DNA of 64,000 bases. Origin: Monomorium pharaonis. Taxonomy: Eukaryota; Arthropoda; Insecta; Hymenoptera; Formicidae. The stretch is taken from contig NC_050470.1 of the NCBI RefSeq assembly GCF_013373865.1, forward strand, positions 21,532,667 to 21,596,666, given 5' to 3'. Position numbers and translations under genes: made by a program. Position 1 is the stretch's first letter. Every line of letters starts with the position of its first letter. The notes beneath the pieces were generated by a model. That model was given only the letters and a program-made list of their open reading frames with translations, ran no database searches and had not been told where the DNA came from. This document shows positions 12,401-23,666 of the stretch, piece after piece.

Positions 12401-12640
12401 ACGTCCAGGTCGAGGATGGACGGCGAGGATGACGACGCCGAGAGCTGTTGCTCGACGTGCAGCTCGTCCAGCAGCTCGGACGAGGCCGCGGCTTACGCAC
12501 TGCCACCGCGACGAGCTTACGGCGGCGTCCGGATCTCTTACGTGCCGAACGACGCGGTGGCGTGCGCGCGGAAACGCGCGCCCGCGTCCTCGTCACCGAA
12601 TCAGGCTCAGAGGGACACCGAGAAATGCGTCATATCTTGA
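165..12640 (+). CDS. pk: prickle, PET-LIM planar cell polarity protein (complete, 7 coding exons)
   Basis: Joined exons 165-709, 3081-3387, 6754-7290, 9236-9555, 10944-11270, 11860-12275 and 12390-12640 total 2703 nt, giving 900 residues with consistent phases. Order: W-rich N-terminal block (K-R-W-W near residue 20, then L-R-K-L-Y-G); C-R-S-C-R-C-P-R-E motif just after residue 182; PET domain about 258-360; LIM1 about 365-422, LIM2 about 430-483 and LIM3 about 490-549, all with regular Cys/His zinc ligands; a disordered Ser/Pro linker; an [10 protein letters not shown] block; a conserved [12 protein letters not shown] segment; and a terminal C-V-I-S prenylation box. In other animals Prickle acts in the core planar cell polarity complex with Van Gogh/Strabismus at proximal cell membranes, and prenylation aids membrane targeting. 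Insect prickle loci use several alternative first exons. Only one is recognised here, so others may lie outside the window or in introns. Confidence 0.95.
710..3080 (+). other. pk: prickle intron 1
   Basis: AT-rich intron with no supported coding sequence. It contains an (AT)n run near 2652-2673, a CA/CG dinucleotide stretch near 2164-2194 and a 140-bp TAA-flanked MITE at 2843-2982, just upstream of exon 2. Confidence 0.7.
2843..2982. mobile_element. PIF/Harbinger-like MITE, copy 1
   Basis: Terminal inverted repeats of about 35-40 bp begin GGGTTGTTCCAACTTCTTGG at the left. The right end is the reverse complement of GGGTCGGTTGTTCCAACTTC. It is flanked by TAA at 2840-2842 and 2983-2985. The core is AT-rich and has no ORF. 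Copy 2 is at 26660-26797. A 3-bp TAA duplication and GGG-starting termini fit PIF/Harbinger non-autonomous elements; the superfamily call is inference. Confidence 0.8.
3081..3387 (+). CDS. pk: prickle exon 2 (start of PET domain)
   Basis: The acceptor is CTTGCTGCAG at 3071-3080 and the donor CAG|GTAGAG is at 3388. It encodes [11 protein letters not shown], a Gly/Pro-rich linker, then the PET opening [22 protein letters not shown], which is highly characteristic of Prickle proteins. It ends in phase 0. Confidence 0.93.
3388..6753 (+). other. pk: prickle intron 2
   Basis: About 3.4 kb without a supported exon. It contains CpG-rich patches at 3.4-3.9 and 4.1-4.8 kb, a CT microsatellite near 4286-4306, a poly-T tract near 4972-5000, a (CG)n run at 6002-6020 and a long (AT)n run at about 6359-6416. 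Any alternative promoter or first exon would be hidden here; none can be supported. Confidence 0.6.
6359..6416. repeat. (AT)n microsatellite
   Basis: Almost uninterrupted alternating AT of about 58 bases in prickle intron 2. Confidence 0.95.
6754..7290 (+). CDS. pk: prickle exon 3 (PET end, LIM1, half of LIM2)
   Basis: The acceptor TTTTTCGCAG ends at 6753 and the donor CAG|GTAAGC is at 7291; both ends are phase 0. It encodes the rest of PET ([11 protein letters not shown] and [19 protein letters not shown]), a complete LIM1 zinc module and the first zinc finger of LIM2. It is markedly GC-rich compared with the flanking introns. Confidence 0.95.
7291..9235 (+). other. pk: prickle intron 3
   Basis: No supported coding sequence. 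It contains a (CG)n tract at 7841-7859, a GGA/GA-rich purine stretch near 8118-8168 and a foldback element at about 8698-9095 that ends only 140 bases before the exon 4 acceptor. Confidence 0.6.
8698..9095. mobile_element. foldback MITE-like element with CACTGAGAG termini
   Basis: The left end CACTGAGAGAAAAG is mirrored by a right end reading TTTTTCCCTCTCAGTG. The roughly 370-base interior is rich in self-complementary TTGCAACTATAA / TTATAGTTGCAA words and has no ORF. It resembles the other AAAAA-ended foldback elements in the window. The duplication is unclear (CA at both sides). Confidence 0.65.
9236..9555 (+). CDS. pk: prickle exon 4 (second half of LIM2, LIM3)
   Basis: The acceptor TGTCCGCAG ends at 9235 and the donor AG|GTAAAA is at 9556, leaving phase 2. 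It completes LIM2 ([16 protein letters not shown]) and encodes LIM3 ([10 protein letters not shown] ... Y-C-S-I-A-C) and a proline-rich start of the linker. Confidence 0.95.
9556..10943 (+). other. pk: prickle intron 4
   Basis: CpG-rich in the first 300 bases and AT-rich thereafter. No repeat, RNA gene or coding exon is recognised. Confidence 0.6.
10944..11270 (+). CDS. pk: prickle exon 5 (disordered linker)
   Basis: The acceptor is CATTGTCTAG ending at 10943; its first base completes an Arg codon. The donor AAG|GTACGA at 11271 is phase 2. It encodes a polyproline run (eight Pro), then [19 protein letters not shown], a helical segment seen in insect Prickle linkers. Confidence 0.9.
11271..11859 (+). 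other. pk: prickle intron 5
   Basis: AT-rich intron with nothing recognised beyond poly-T and poly-A patches. Confidence 0.6.
11860..12275 (+). CDS. pk: prickle exon 6 (Ser/Thr/Pro-rich linker)
   Basis: The acceptor GCATTGCAG ends at 11859. The donor is GTGCGT at 12276, chosen over a GTAAAA four bases later because only it keeps phase 1 with exon 7. It encodes [11 protein letters not shown] followed by a low-complexity Ser/Pro/Thr region. Confidence 0.9.
12390..12640 (+). CDS. pk: prickle exon 7 (C-terminus with CAAX box)
   Basis: The acceptor ATTTGCAG ends at 12389 and the stop TGA is at 12638-12640. It encodes C-C-S-T-C followed by a serine run, then [19 protein letters not shown] and the last four residues C-V-I-S, a prenylation motif matching the C-terminal CaaX of other Prickle proteins. 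Confidence 0.95.
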
Positions 12641-12968
12641 TAAGGCCTTCGGTACAAATCGGTTTTTACGTCGTTGCACCGTCACGATAATCAAGGGGCG
12701 GAGGAAGGAGTCTCCTACGAACTGGACGCGCACACCTCTCGCTACCTTTCGAAGCGTCGCCGACGCCTGCGGCATCGCAGCACGTCTCGCACGCACGCGA
12801 GGCACACGTGGACGTGTAACGACGTGGGCAACGTGAAAATAATACTCATTTTATTTCTGTAAATATTGTGAGCTCTCTTCCGGGACGCGCGTCCGCCAGC
12901 GTCCGCGCATCCCTCTATTTTTAATACCCTATTAATGTATTTGATAATAATAACATGATGACAATGAT

Positions 12969-12974
12969 AATAAA
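12969..12974 (+). terminator. pk: polyadenylation signal AATAAA for prickle
   Basis: A canonical AATAAA about 330 bases after the prickle stop, followed by a GT-rich stretch (CCCCGTGTGTCTTGTTG), the usual downstream-element composition. Confidence 0.65.
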
Positions 12975-15900
12975 CCCCGTGTGTCTTGTTGCCATTGGCA
13001 TTCTACCCGCTGCGAAACGAAAGTACGACCGAAAGTACGCGCTGATTATCGAGTATCGCTGAAAGCTAATGGCTATTTCCCTATAATCGGTCATTCGCGT
13101 GCACGGCCGAGACGGTTTAACGTGAGTATAACCTTCTAATTATGCGACATTATTCTTTCACAGCTGTATTCGATTATTGTTTACCCGTGCAGTAATTGCG
13201 ATAATCCCTCTCGTTAAGGATCATTTTCTTAAACGATGAGAATCCTATAGGTAACGCGATTGCTGCTGCGAATGATAAACTGCAGGGAAAATTACTCATC
13301 GGTATAGCTGATCTCGAACAGAATGTCCTCTGATTAAATGATTATTTTTCTTAAGGCACGACTTCCAATTAATTGGTTTCACTTTTCTTCTTTACCGAGG
13401 AAGATCGGGCAGTTTGCGGTAAACTCTTACATTTTTTTTTTTAATTAATAGAAAGTAAACGCTCCCTTCTCCTTATTTTTGTAAGAAATTACGATTTTGA
13501 TTTATATTCAAATTTTCGACACGGACGTACAAAAACCGCGCAACTTTTACGACTTCTCCTTACGACAAAGTCAAAAGCGGGAATACCGCGCACTCGAAAC
13601 GAAGCGAATCTCGATTTGGCCGAGCAAATCGATCGTTCGCTTTCATTTATTTAGACGCTAACGGTATGGAAATCTCAGGTAAGAGCGGGGCGGGATAAGA
13701 GCGAAAATTGGAATTTACGGTCGAGTGGCGGAAAGAGCGAAAGTAGTAGCCCCTCTTAGGGACAATCATTCACGGCGTTGCTTCACGCTCATGGAGGGTA
13801 CTCGTGCTTTCTCTCGTTCGGCGAGCACATTACACGCTCCCGGCGAGACATTGCATCTGACAGCGCGTCAAAATTCTAGCCATTAGGCCCACGAATTTCC
13901 CATTCTTCAATCTGGGATCTTTCGAAAGGTTCGTCATTAGCATACGCGCATACTTATGATCGCGCGCGATTGATATATTGCCTAATCGACTTCTGAACGA
14001 CGTTCGTTTCGTTTGTTTGAACGATAGAAACGTTCCGAGATGGGATCTGATAAGTGGATCTTTGATTAAGGCGCAACAGGCTTGCCTAATCCGTGAACAA
14101 GACAATCCCGACACACTAATTTGCGTCTTGTAATTCTTCTCCCGACGAAGCCTGGCTCTTATTTTTTATCAATTGTTTTTCTTGAATTTTTTTAAGAAAA
14201 GATTTCTAATTATACTCAGCTGTCGCATTACTTACGGTATTGCATATTTTATTATTACAAATTAAGTAACGGTATATTGGAAAGGACATATTTAATCAAG
14301 GTTATACGAAGTTGTTCTATTAAAATTTACATATCTAAGCGACCATATATCTTGATTAATAAAAGATTAATAGGCGATCGTAATTTAGGAATTTCGTGTA
14401 TATCGTAATTACGATATAACGTAGCGAGATTTCAAAAAATGTCTTATTTCGTAACGCGAAAAATGTCTGTAGAAACAAGACCAGTCTCTGTTATAGATTA
14501 CATTTAATCTTATTTGATCGTGGCATTGACTTGTTTATCCATAAGCTGTAAATTTTTATACACAAACAAAAATTTAAAAAATAAATAAAATTCTGTAATT
14601 ACGACAGAGGGAAAAGAAAATTACGATATAAATCACGGATTAAAGTTCGCGTTCTAAAAAAAAAAAAAAAAAATAGAAAGTACAGATTGGGCGCAATAAC
14701 AATCCCATTCGCGGCAGGAGTTTTTCGAAACGCAAGTCGCAACTAAATAATTACGTACGGGAAGTGTGGGATGGCGTGATTGCGAGGACGGGCGCCGGAA
14801 GACCCTGCCGAGCACCACCTCTGCATGGAATGCGATTCGACGCGCCTTTCTTGCGCCGCGAAAATCGGAATCGCCGCGTGCGTGCGTGCGCGCGCGCGCG
14901 CGCGAAACAGGCCGCGCGATTACGCAACTATCGCGTGCGGAGCCCGATTTCCGAGCTGCCAGTAGCCGCCCGCTAATTACGCGTCCGAAAGAGAATGCGC
15001 GCGGTGCGCCGAATCTCGGCGAAACGATTCTGCGCGATCTCTGCCAGAGAAGCGGAACTGGATCGTAACGGCGACACGTCGTTATCTCCGTTTCTTGGCA
15101 GCGGACGAGGGCAGCGCTCATCAGGATTTGCATTCGTTAAAGAGAAGCTCTTTCCAGGGAGAGAGGAACGAAGGAGAATTTGAAAAAATGCAGATAGTAA
15201 AACGAATGTTATAATAGTGTACTCTGAAAATAAACGTTTGATGATAATAACAATCGAGTTTCGAATGGAAATAATCGCAATTAAACGTTTGATTAGTATA
15301 ATCGAACATTTAGTAATTATATTAATAGTAACCAAACAACATAATAATAACAATCAATTATTACTAAACGGTTGGTAAATATTTTATTATATTAATTAAA
15401 TATTTAGAAGCTTGATTATTTTGCTGAAGTACAAATCTGAAAATAGTTGAACGTTGCTACAAGCTTTTTAGTCAAACAACTTGCGTCAAAACTGTTTTCC
15501 ACTTTTTTTATTCCGATGGGTCCAGACGTGAAATTATTTTTCAATCTGTATCCAGTATAAATATTTAAGCGCCGCGGTGGTTCTCTCGGCGCGAAATTAA
15601 TTTTTCAAATTTCGCCGAGCGCATAAAATTTTACACTCCTGTAAACTCGCATGGAATGCGAGAGAACGAAAGAGGAAGACCAAGACCGGCGTTGTATAAC
15701 TCAATTATATAACTGATTTAAAAATCGCGAAATGAAACACGGGAATCGCATTTGTATCCGACGATACAAGCCGCATTCGCAGTCGCATATCCCACCGATG
15801 CCGCGGACGGTGGTATTTTCCTCCGGAGGCGGAGGAGGAAGATCCCGGGCGTATCCTGTAGCCGCGCCGAGACCGGGACTGAGATTCGCGCGGCGCAAAA

Positions 15901-17141
15901 GTATACAAAGAATCGCCGGTCCCATTCACCGGCGAACGCTACTCGTTACCCGTGTGATGGATGCGGCATACCACGTATCGGCATCGAGGGGCCCTCGCGG
16001 TATTCGCGATTGATCGATGACACGTAATACGAGGCGCGCGCGGTTGTTACGATCGTCCGACGAGGGAAGCGAGAGCGAGACGGGGGCGCCGATCGATCGG
16101 CGAAACGCGCCGAGGGGGAGAGGCGGGATAGGAAGGACGACGTGCCTCCGTGACTTCTCCTCGAGGCCGACCGAGGGAGAGGCCGCATTCCGAGCCACGC
16201 ACGCGGAGGAGAAAGCCTCTCCTCGTATGCGCTTAGCTTACGGGACGACAGGCAGGCGCGGGCCTTCGGAGGTCGAGCGAGCGAGCGAGCGAGAGAGCTT
16301 CTTCAGCTCTCTCTCTCTCTCTCTCTCTGTCTCTCTTTCTCGCATACTCGCTTGTGTCCATAACATACCGTCTTGCCGTAACACGCCGACGAAATTTCTC
16401 GTCGATCGAGAACGCAACGTGCCACCGCAACGCTCCGCCGATACGTCGCGTCATCTTCGTCGTCGTATCCGCGAGAAAGGTGTTTACGTTCTTTTTATGT
16501 TCCGTTAACTTGTAATACGCGTCCCCGTTTGTAATCATCAAAGTATAGCAACATTATTCCAAGTATTAATTTCTTTTAAGCAAGTAGTTGTTGAGAAATT
16601 TCTTGTGAGGTATAATTTAAACAATTTTAATTTGTGGACGGACATTATATCTCACAATCGCCGTAAACTCAGCACAGCTAGGATAAGGAAGACATTTAAA
16701 ATGTATGAAAGAGCGGCGAAATAAAATGAGAATATGAAGTGCAATAGATAAGCGTAATGAGACGCAGTAGTTGAAATTAATTGCAGCGATAAATAGCAAA
16801 TGTACTTGGTAGATTTTATTTTTAATTTTTAAGCGGATTTAATTATACCAATAATTTTCTCTTTTCCAAGTTTAAATTTAGAGATTTGTATATTCATGTA
16901 TATAACATAATTGTTATATAACCGGAGTTACGTAAGTTAATCGTGATTGTCTCGGCAAAAGATACTTTCGATAAATTTGCCATTGCCTTTCATAAGCATA
17001 ATAATAATAAACTTAAGATGACACTTTGTTATTAACTTTTAACTTTATTATTTAACTTTTAGTTGTCACACCCAATTCTGATTTTTATTAATATAATTAA
17101 ATATCATTAGACCTTTAGTCACATTAATGAAATATTCAATA

Positions 17142-17342
17142 CACAGAAAAAATAATAATATAGCCAATAACATATGTAATTGCGGGCTGCCAACTACATA
17201 AAATACTCAATACAATAATATTTACTGTTAATGCAAGTACAATGTTGATACTGCAATAGCATATATTATTGTATTGAGTATATCTAAAGTTGGCAGCCCG
17301 CAACTACATATCTTATTGAATATATTGCATTCTTTTTTCAGT
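17142..17342. mobile_element. foldback MITE with CACAGAAAAAA/CACTGAAAAAA termini, TA duplication
   Basis: The left end CACAGAAAAAATAAT and right end (reverse complement CACTGAAAAAAGAAT) are flanked by TA on both sides. Nested inside is an inverted pair GCGGGCTGCCAACT / AGTTGGCAGCCCGC. A related element sharing GGCAGCC and a similar AATACAA core is at 36305-36517. TA duplication suggests Tc1/mariner-type mobilisation; this is inference. Confidence 0.7.
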
Positions 17343-18286
17343 GTAGAAATTAAGATACCCAATTTGGCTCAACTCTCATTTTCAAATAGTTACGCAATGA
17401 ATTTTATAGATAACGCTAATATATCGCTCAGGAAGTCGATATGATGTATTTATGCTAGTCAACTGTTCAATATCTCCTTTCTACTCTAATTACACTTTAT
17501 TTAAATTGTGTTCTTTTGAATCTAAAATTTCAGAGGTAAGTTTTTGCTTTGTGTAATTATCATGTAACAATTATGAATATCCACAATTCATATTATCGTA
17601 GCTCTTTATTTATGCTTTTTCAACACTGTATTTATTTTAGGTTTTTATTAAAACATCTCGTTTATAATTAAAGAAAGAAGTTCTTTGTATTGTGAAACCA
17701 TTATGACCAGGGACACTACTAAAAACACAATATATCTTATTAATATACAAGAAAGTTAGGATTCTGTTTCTTTATTTAATGTTTACTTTTTGATTAGCAT
17801 TTCTTGTCTTTCTCTAGTTAGTTGAAGCTCTTTTGACAGATAAAAGTTAAGATAAACGCCCCTTAAAGTAAATAAAGTAAATAAACACAGTTTCATTATT
17901 TAACTAATAGCTGTATGTGTAATTTTTTTCACAAGTATGTTAATAAATGTTTAATTAAACATGTTAATTTTATTATTTTGCATTTTTTCAAAAATATTTA
18001 CGAAAATGAGGAAAATACATAGCAGGTCCACATTGGACACATACGTAATCAACATGGCTCAAGCGCTATCTTTTTTAAAAATCTTTATTATACTTATATA
18101 AACAATTAAAAATATTTCATATATATTTTCTTTTAGTTTCAGAAATGTTTCCTATTTTAAATCTGACCCTTATTTTCCAAAGCTTAGAGGGGGAGGGCAT
18201 ATTGGGTACATGTACCTTATTACTAAAGTCTTTTATTCAGTACGCAAAAGCGGAGTTGCGTATCAAGCCGATATCACGGCGATCGG

Positions 18287-18316
18287 TGCGAGCGAGCGAG
18301 CGAGCGAGCGAGCGAG
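18287..18316. repeat. (GAGC)n microsatellite
   Basis: About seven tandem tetranucleotide units inside a CpG-rich island. Confidence 0.9.
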
Positions 18317-20599
18317 ATCGCGTCCCATTGCGCGCGCCCACCACTTTCCATTCCGATCTCCCGGTGATCGCCGGTAAGGAGCGACGCCGTACGGGAAAAC
18401 AGGGCGCACCTGCGTGCACCTGTGTGCGCGCCACGCAGCGCCGCGCCTCGTCGGTCCGATCGCCCGTCTAATTGGATAACGATATTGGGACTGGAGTACC
18501 GCTAACTACGGAATGGCCGCGGTTCCCGTCGGTCGCCGAACGCGCGTCGTATCGGGGTTACCGATCCCCCGGCGCCCAGATGATCCTCGCAATCGCTCGA
18601 AAAGAAAGAGGCATGGGAGACCGCGGAGGAGAGGATCGGAAATCCAGGCCTGGCGGATCCTCGATCGTCGCTCGAGACGGGATGCCGATTACTCGTTTTG
18701 CGTTCCGATCGGTCGGCGATCGGTGCTGCGATCCACTTCTGCGATACCGCATACCGACGCAACGTTTGAACGCTCCGAATGAAAGCGTCGGCCCTCGAAA
18801 AATCTTAATCACCTCCGAGACGGAAACGCGAGCGACAATTTGAAGCGCGCGACCGTTTGGAAAACAAGCGAAAAGCTCGAAATTCCGATCGTGGAGGAAA
18901 CGCGTTGAAAGGCTTGCGAAAAACAAAAAAAACGTTTTTCTTTTTCGCCGATTCAGCGCGATTGCCCAACGTGGGCGCGACGATTTGTGATTTGTTCGCG
19001 ATTGAAATTCCGATCGCGGATTAATCGGCGATCGGGTCAGAGCTGACCTGACAAAATTTCACGGACAGCCGCGCGTGAGTGCAGCTCGACGCGCGATTCA
19101 CCAGCGAGATCACGCTTGCATCCGTGGGAATTACGCAACGTTTTTTTTTTTTTATTTACGCGACGCGTGACGTTTCAAGGTAATTCGGACTCGCGGAAGT
19201 GGCGTAGAGTACAGTTTCCACTCGCGTAAATATTTTCACGTCTCTCGTTGAGAAACGGCCGGGGTGCAGCTCGCGGACGGAATGCACGCATTTTCTCACA
19301 TTAATCCCCCGTGTGTTTTTCTTTTCCATAGAATTTATCCTCTAAATTACGGAGCAACGTGAACTTGGAGGAATTTTATCATAATTTGCAGTAAAATTTT
19401 TAACAAACTATAATAAAAATTACAAAATAGTTGGACTTGGAGTCTAAACAAATTTTACTAAAAGTGTAATAAAATTCTTCAAAGCCCACAATATTAACAC
19501 ACCGAAGAAGGAATCTTGGATTAATTCAAAATACAGTAGATTTTAATCAATACGGACAAATCATAAATCTTGCGAGAATTGTGAGGATTATAATAAAATC
19601 TGTCAAACTGTTCCGGTTACACAAGATCTCGAGTGCAATAATATTATAACAAGCAGAAATACATATATACATCCACGCGATAAAATAGATGCAGGGCGTG
19701 CATTTATCGTATTTCCCCACGCGGAGAAGCTTATTACGCGTGTCGCGCTAATTGCTTCTTTTTTTTTTCTTATCGCGGTATTCACGTTATCACCGGCTGC
19801 GTTACGAAAACCGGCTGTATCGCTTATTCATGATTCATTGGATCTAGGCTATTTCTGAGGCACGTTTAAGATCAGAACTGTCGCGATGTTGTCGCCGCGC
19901 CGCGCCGGTTGCCGCAGCTACGTCCCCGCCGGCTACCTTACAACACCTGTTGTACTAAAAATTGCGCGTATATCGCGCAACAGAAATTCCCTCGGAGATT
20001 AGTCATATGTTGTAAGATTATTTATCGGTTTTTAATTCACATCGCTCGATCCAGGCCAACGGTTCCTTATAGTCTTGTGATTTCGCTTTCTACATTTTAG
20101 AAACTTGGCCGGGGCGCGTTTCGCGTTACGTGGAATTTTTCGGAATGGATTCCCGTGGAAATCACCACTCTTTCAGATCTCTATCGTGCCTTCTAAGGAA
20201 AACGAATATAATCCCGGACGGTTTCGTACGTGGAACTAAAATCCCGCGATTGAGTTCCTTTAAAAGGAAGCTTAGAGGAAAGGAGGCGAGGAGCAGCTCT
20301 CCGCACAGTTCGGGTCCCGCGAATCCCAGCGTGCTCCTCCATCGTATATACACGTTCTCTCCCGTAATCGCTTCGCTCCTCAGCCTCGCGCTTACTATTT
20401 CGCGGAACAAATAGTTTGCCCCCTTCTTCCCCCCGCTCTCCCCGCGCTCGGGGCACTCTCGCCCGTCCGCGCGGCCTGTTATTGCGCGAGGCGCCCGCGA
20501 AACGATCGAAAAATTCGTATCCCCGGGGAACTCCCGTTTTGGCTCGGCTTTAGGCGCGGAATGCCGAGCGCGGCCGCTCTTCTCTCGCGCAGCTATCGA

Positions 20600-21443
20600 A
20601 TTTACTACGGTACGTAAGTAGCAATAGTAGTAGTAGTAGTAGTAGTAGTAGTAATAGCAGTAAAGGTCCGGAGGCGCGGAGTATCTCTCCGTCTACTCGC
20701 CGGCGTAATTCATCCCGGAGTTTTTCCAAGTCGGGCTCGCTCGCTCGCGAGGAAGGCAGGTATTCGGGCGAGCGCGCGAGCTCTAGCAGAGGCGCAGCGG
20801 GGAGGCAGAGGAAGGGAGGGTGGGAGGTCGGGGAGAGACAGAGGAGGTAAGGCAGTCAGGTAAGAAAGCGGGCGAGCGAGTCCTCGGCTTCTCGGCGGAG
20901 GTGGGAGGCAAAAGTGGTAGTGGAGGAGAGCGTGAAGTGAGTTTTCGCTCGCGGCGTTCGCTCGCCCGCTCGCTCGCTCGCTCGCTCGCTCGCGTAGCAG
21001 AAGCGAGTCCCCCGTCAGTCGTCTACGCGGTTCCGCGGTGTCGCGGTACCCGATGATACCGTCATACCGCGAGTAATAAAGTGCTGCCTTCCCCTGTCTC
21101 TGCCTATACCCGTCCGCTCGATCTCTCGCGATTTCTCGCCTCCCGCGCGCGGACGTGCGACGCGAGCATCCGGTCGACCGCTGCTAAAATGGCCGCGCGC
21201 TGAGAGAGCTCCTCCGGGTACCTGGTGCCGCCGGCTCTCTCTCTCTCTCTCTCTGTCTTTCTGTCTCTCTATCTCTCCGCGGACTCGTCTCTTCGACCAT
21301 ACAGTGCTCGTCCTCGCGCGAGGGCTCGTTCCTTCTTGACGATGATGTCAGCGCGGAAACGCCTCGGATAGGATCCTCCGCGCGCTAAGGAAGGCAGGAA
21401 GGAAAAAGGAAGCCGGAGGAACCGAAGAGCGGACCGAAGCCAG
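20600..21443 (+). promoter_or_regulatory. candidate promoter and non-coding first exon
   Basis: A CpG-rich stretch with a (TAG)n run near 20624-20653, a (CTCG)n run at about 20957-20993, GA-rich and CT-rich tracts (about 21236-21252) and no conserved coding potential. It ends with a good donor, CAG|GTAAAA at 21444. The next plausible acceptor upstream of a plus-strand start is at 31434, just before the DOMON gene ATG. CpG and GAGA-type tracts are common at insect promoters. Linkage to the DOMON gene is inference; RNA evidence would be needed. Confidence 0.35.
20957..20993. repeat. (CTCG)n microsatellite
   Basis: About nine tandem units, nearly perfect, within the candidate promoter region. 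Confidence 0.9.
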
Positions 21444-23149
21444 GTAAAACCGTTTTTAATCTTATCTAAACTCGAAACGGGCTTCGGACGGGCGACTTCC
21501 GAAGTCGCGTGTACATAGTCAGCCGCTGAAAACAATCGACACACTGAATGAAAATACATACGGCGCGCGATAACATCGGCCCGACGAGGTCGACGGCATC
21601 CATCTGGTAGCTGGTTACGTTCTCCATGAGAAATAAGCTGACGTTAACTGCCCGTCGAAACGTGACGCAACCGTAGGAGTTGACTATCTCGCTCCCGTGA
21701 TTCTTCAACAAGAGTCGTCCCTTTGCCTCTCGATGTTGTTTTTTTTTTATTTAATTGGAAGATAAGAGTTTTTCGTATACTAGAAAACAATCTAGCTGGT
21801 AACAATAATGGAGCCTAGATGGTAATCACTACAGGTTTGGTAAAATAATTTCAAGAGCAGATGTTCGGTCAATTGAAATCAGCAGAATTAATGTTAGTTA
21901 ATTTTACTTTTTTAATTATTATTATTATGTTCAGTAATATTTACTGCATCAATATGCTAAACAAATTAATAAAAACGGACCTAAGTCGATGTGATAAAAG
22001 AGAACTTTAAGAAGTAAAAAGTTTTATAGAAGAAATCTATTAAAAACAAAGTCATTGAAGCAACCAGAGAGAAAAAAGTTTTCGAATAACATATAATATT
22101 ATTAAAAACTAAAACGCACCTTAGGTCAAACGGACCTAAACGGAGCAGCAGAGTTAAAAAAACGAGAGTTTGGCTAATGTATAAAATAATATAGCAAACA
22201 CATTTCATAATAGTACTTAATAATTAGAACTTGTACATTCACAAGAGATGAAAATTCATGAGAAAATAACAGATACGTTTAAAATAGACTAATAGTCGCG
22301 CTTATCCTTGCACCGCACTCCGTATCGCCCATAAATACACGAGAACGCGGTCTATTGTTCCTAAATAATTGTACACCCGTCAGAGAAAACGTGCTGTTAA
22401 AACTAAAGAGAAAATTGGTCGACCGTCTCACGAGACCCCGTAATATTTACTCGCGTTAAAGGACAAAACGATTGCGGCCGGCTACACGGCTCAATTTATG
22501 AAATATATACCAAAGATAACGAAATACCGCGTGGGACCGCGGGATCGGTGCCTCCCGGTACGCAATCCAATTCCGGTGTGTATCATTTTCTCCGCGGGCC
22601 GCCGCCGGATTTACGCCGGACGTCACGTATAGGAACGTTAAGTTTCTATTCGGCCGCGCGGTCGCATGTCGTAACGCCCCCGACGCGGGTTTGTTTATTC
22701 CGTCGGGGAGGGAAAAACGGGACGCCGCGCACCGCGCCGCGCAACGAGCGCGGGATGTTAATGAGTTCGACGACGCTCGCTGGAATGCGCCAGCTCGCTT
22801 TCCATAATACACACATCGGCCCGCGGCAGCGGCGGCAGCGTTCACCATAAACGTCTCGGCGGCGTGCCCCTCGCGCCGCTTACCTCCCTCCCGCCGCCCT
22901 TCTCCTCTCGCATAAGCGAGATAACATCTCGACCGGTCCAGGTATGTAGGTAGGAGAGCCGCGGAGCGCAAACGGCGCGCGATCGGCAGGAACGCCCCGA
23001 TCGGCCAAGGCCGCGCGAATAACGTCCTCGCGTGATTCGACGACGGCGACGACGTCGCAAAGTCTGCTCGAGTCTCCATTGTTTATTGGTTTTTCTTTCC
23101 TTCCTCTTTGGGACAGAAAGATGTTCTCCTGGGTTTTTATTATTTTTAG

Positions 23150-23666
23150 CAGGGTTGACTAGTAATTAGTTAAAAATTTGGAAGTTATTGATAAAGTCAG
23201 AAAGTTAATAACTTTTAATTTAATTTAGTTAATTTTAAGTAATTTAATTTTTAACTCTAACTAGTTATTTTTGAAACGTAATAAACTTTAATTTATTAAC
23301 TTTTTTCCTAAATTAAGAATTTCATCTGGGCGAAAAAAAAAATTATAAAATAAAAGTTTCTTCTCGCGCAAAAACAATATTTTTTTGTTATTTCATATAA
23401 TTAATATTATAATTTAATTTACAAATAAAATACTAAATATATTTGATACTGTGATTATGTTGGGGTAATCTGACTTCAACAAATTACATGGCGTTTTAAT
23501 TAAATATAAATAAAGCTTCCCAAAATTTACTTTAACTTGAGTTAATTAATCTTAACGTAACTGATTGTTAGTTTTTTATTCGTGTAATTTTTAACTTAAC
23601 TGAATTAATTATATAATCCATTAACTTTAATTTAGTTAAAAAAATATATGAACTTACTCAACCCTG
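23150..23666. mobile_element. hAT-like non-autonomous element with exact 8-bp duplication
   Basis: The ends are CAGGGTTGACTAGTAATTAG and, at the right, CTCAACCCTG (imperfect inverted repeats of about 20 bp). The flanking octamer ATTTTTAG occurs exactly at 23142-23149 and again at 23667-23674. The interior is AT-rich without an ORF and is made of self-complementary AACTTTAATTTA-type words. CAG-type termini plus an 8-bp duplication are hallmarks of the hAT superfamily. A related copy in the opposite orientation is at 32402-32951. Confidence 0.85.

Larger units (their letters stand above)
12991..20600. other. intergenic region, part 1
   Basis: No coding gene is supported. CpG-rich islands lie at about 14.7-15.2, 15.7-16.5 and 18.2-19.3 kb, and open frames there are background of high GC. 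Also present: a (CG)n tract at 14881-14904, a CT microsatellite at about 16308-16328, a TA-flanked foldback element at 17142-17342 and a GAGC repeat at 18287-18316. The rest is AT-rich with no recognised content. Confidence 0.6.

Noticed and set aside
16017..16508. 163-residue plus-strand frame with Ser/Leu run
   Set aside because: The Ser/Leu run is a translated CT microsatellite; no family resemblance.
22456..23079. 207-residue minus-strand frame in a CpG island
   Set aside because: Starts with ATG and is long, but Ala/Arg-biased with no recognisable domain or splice context; stops are rare in GC-rich sequence.
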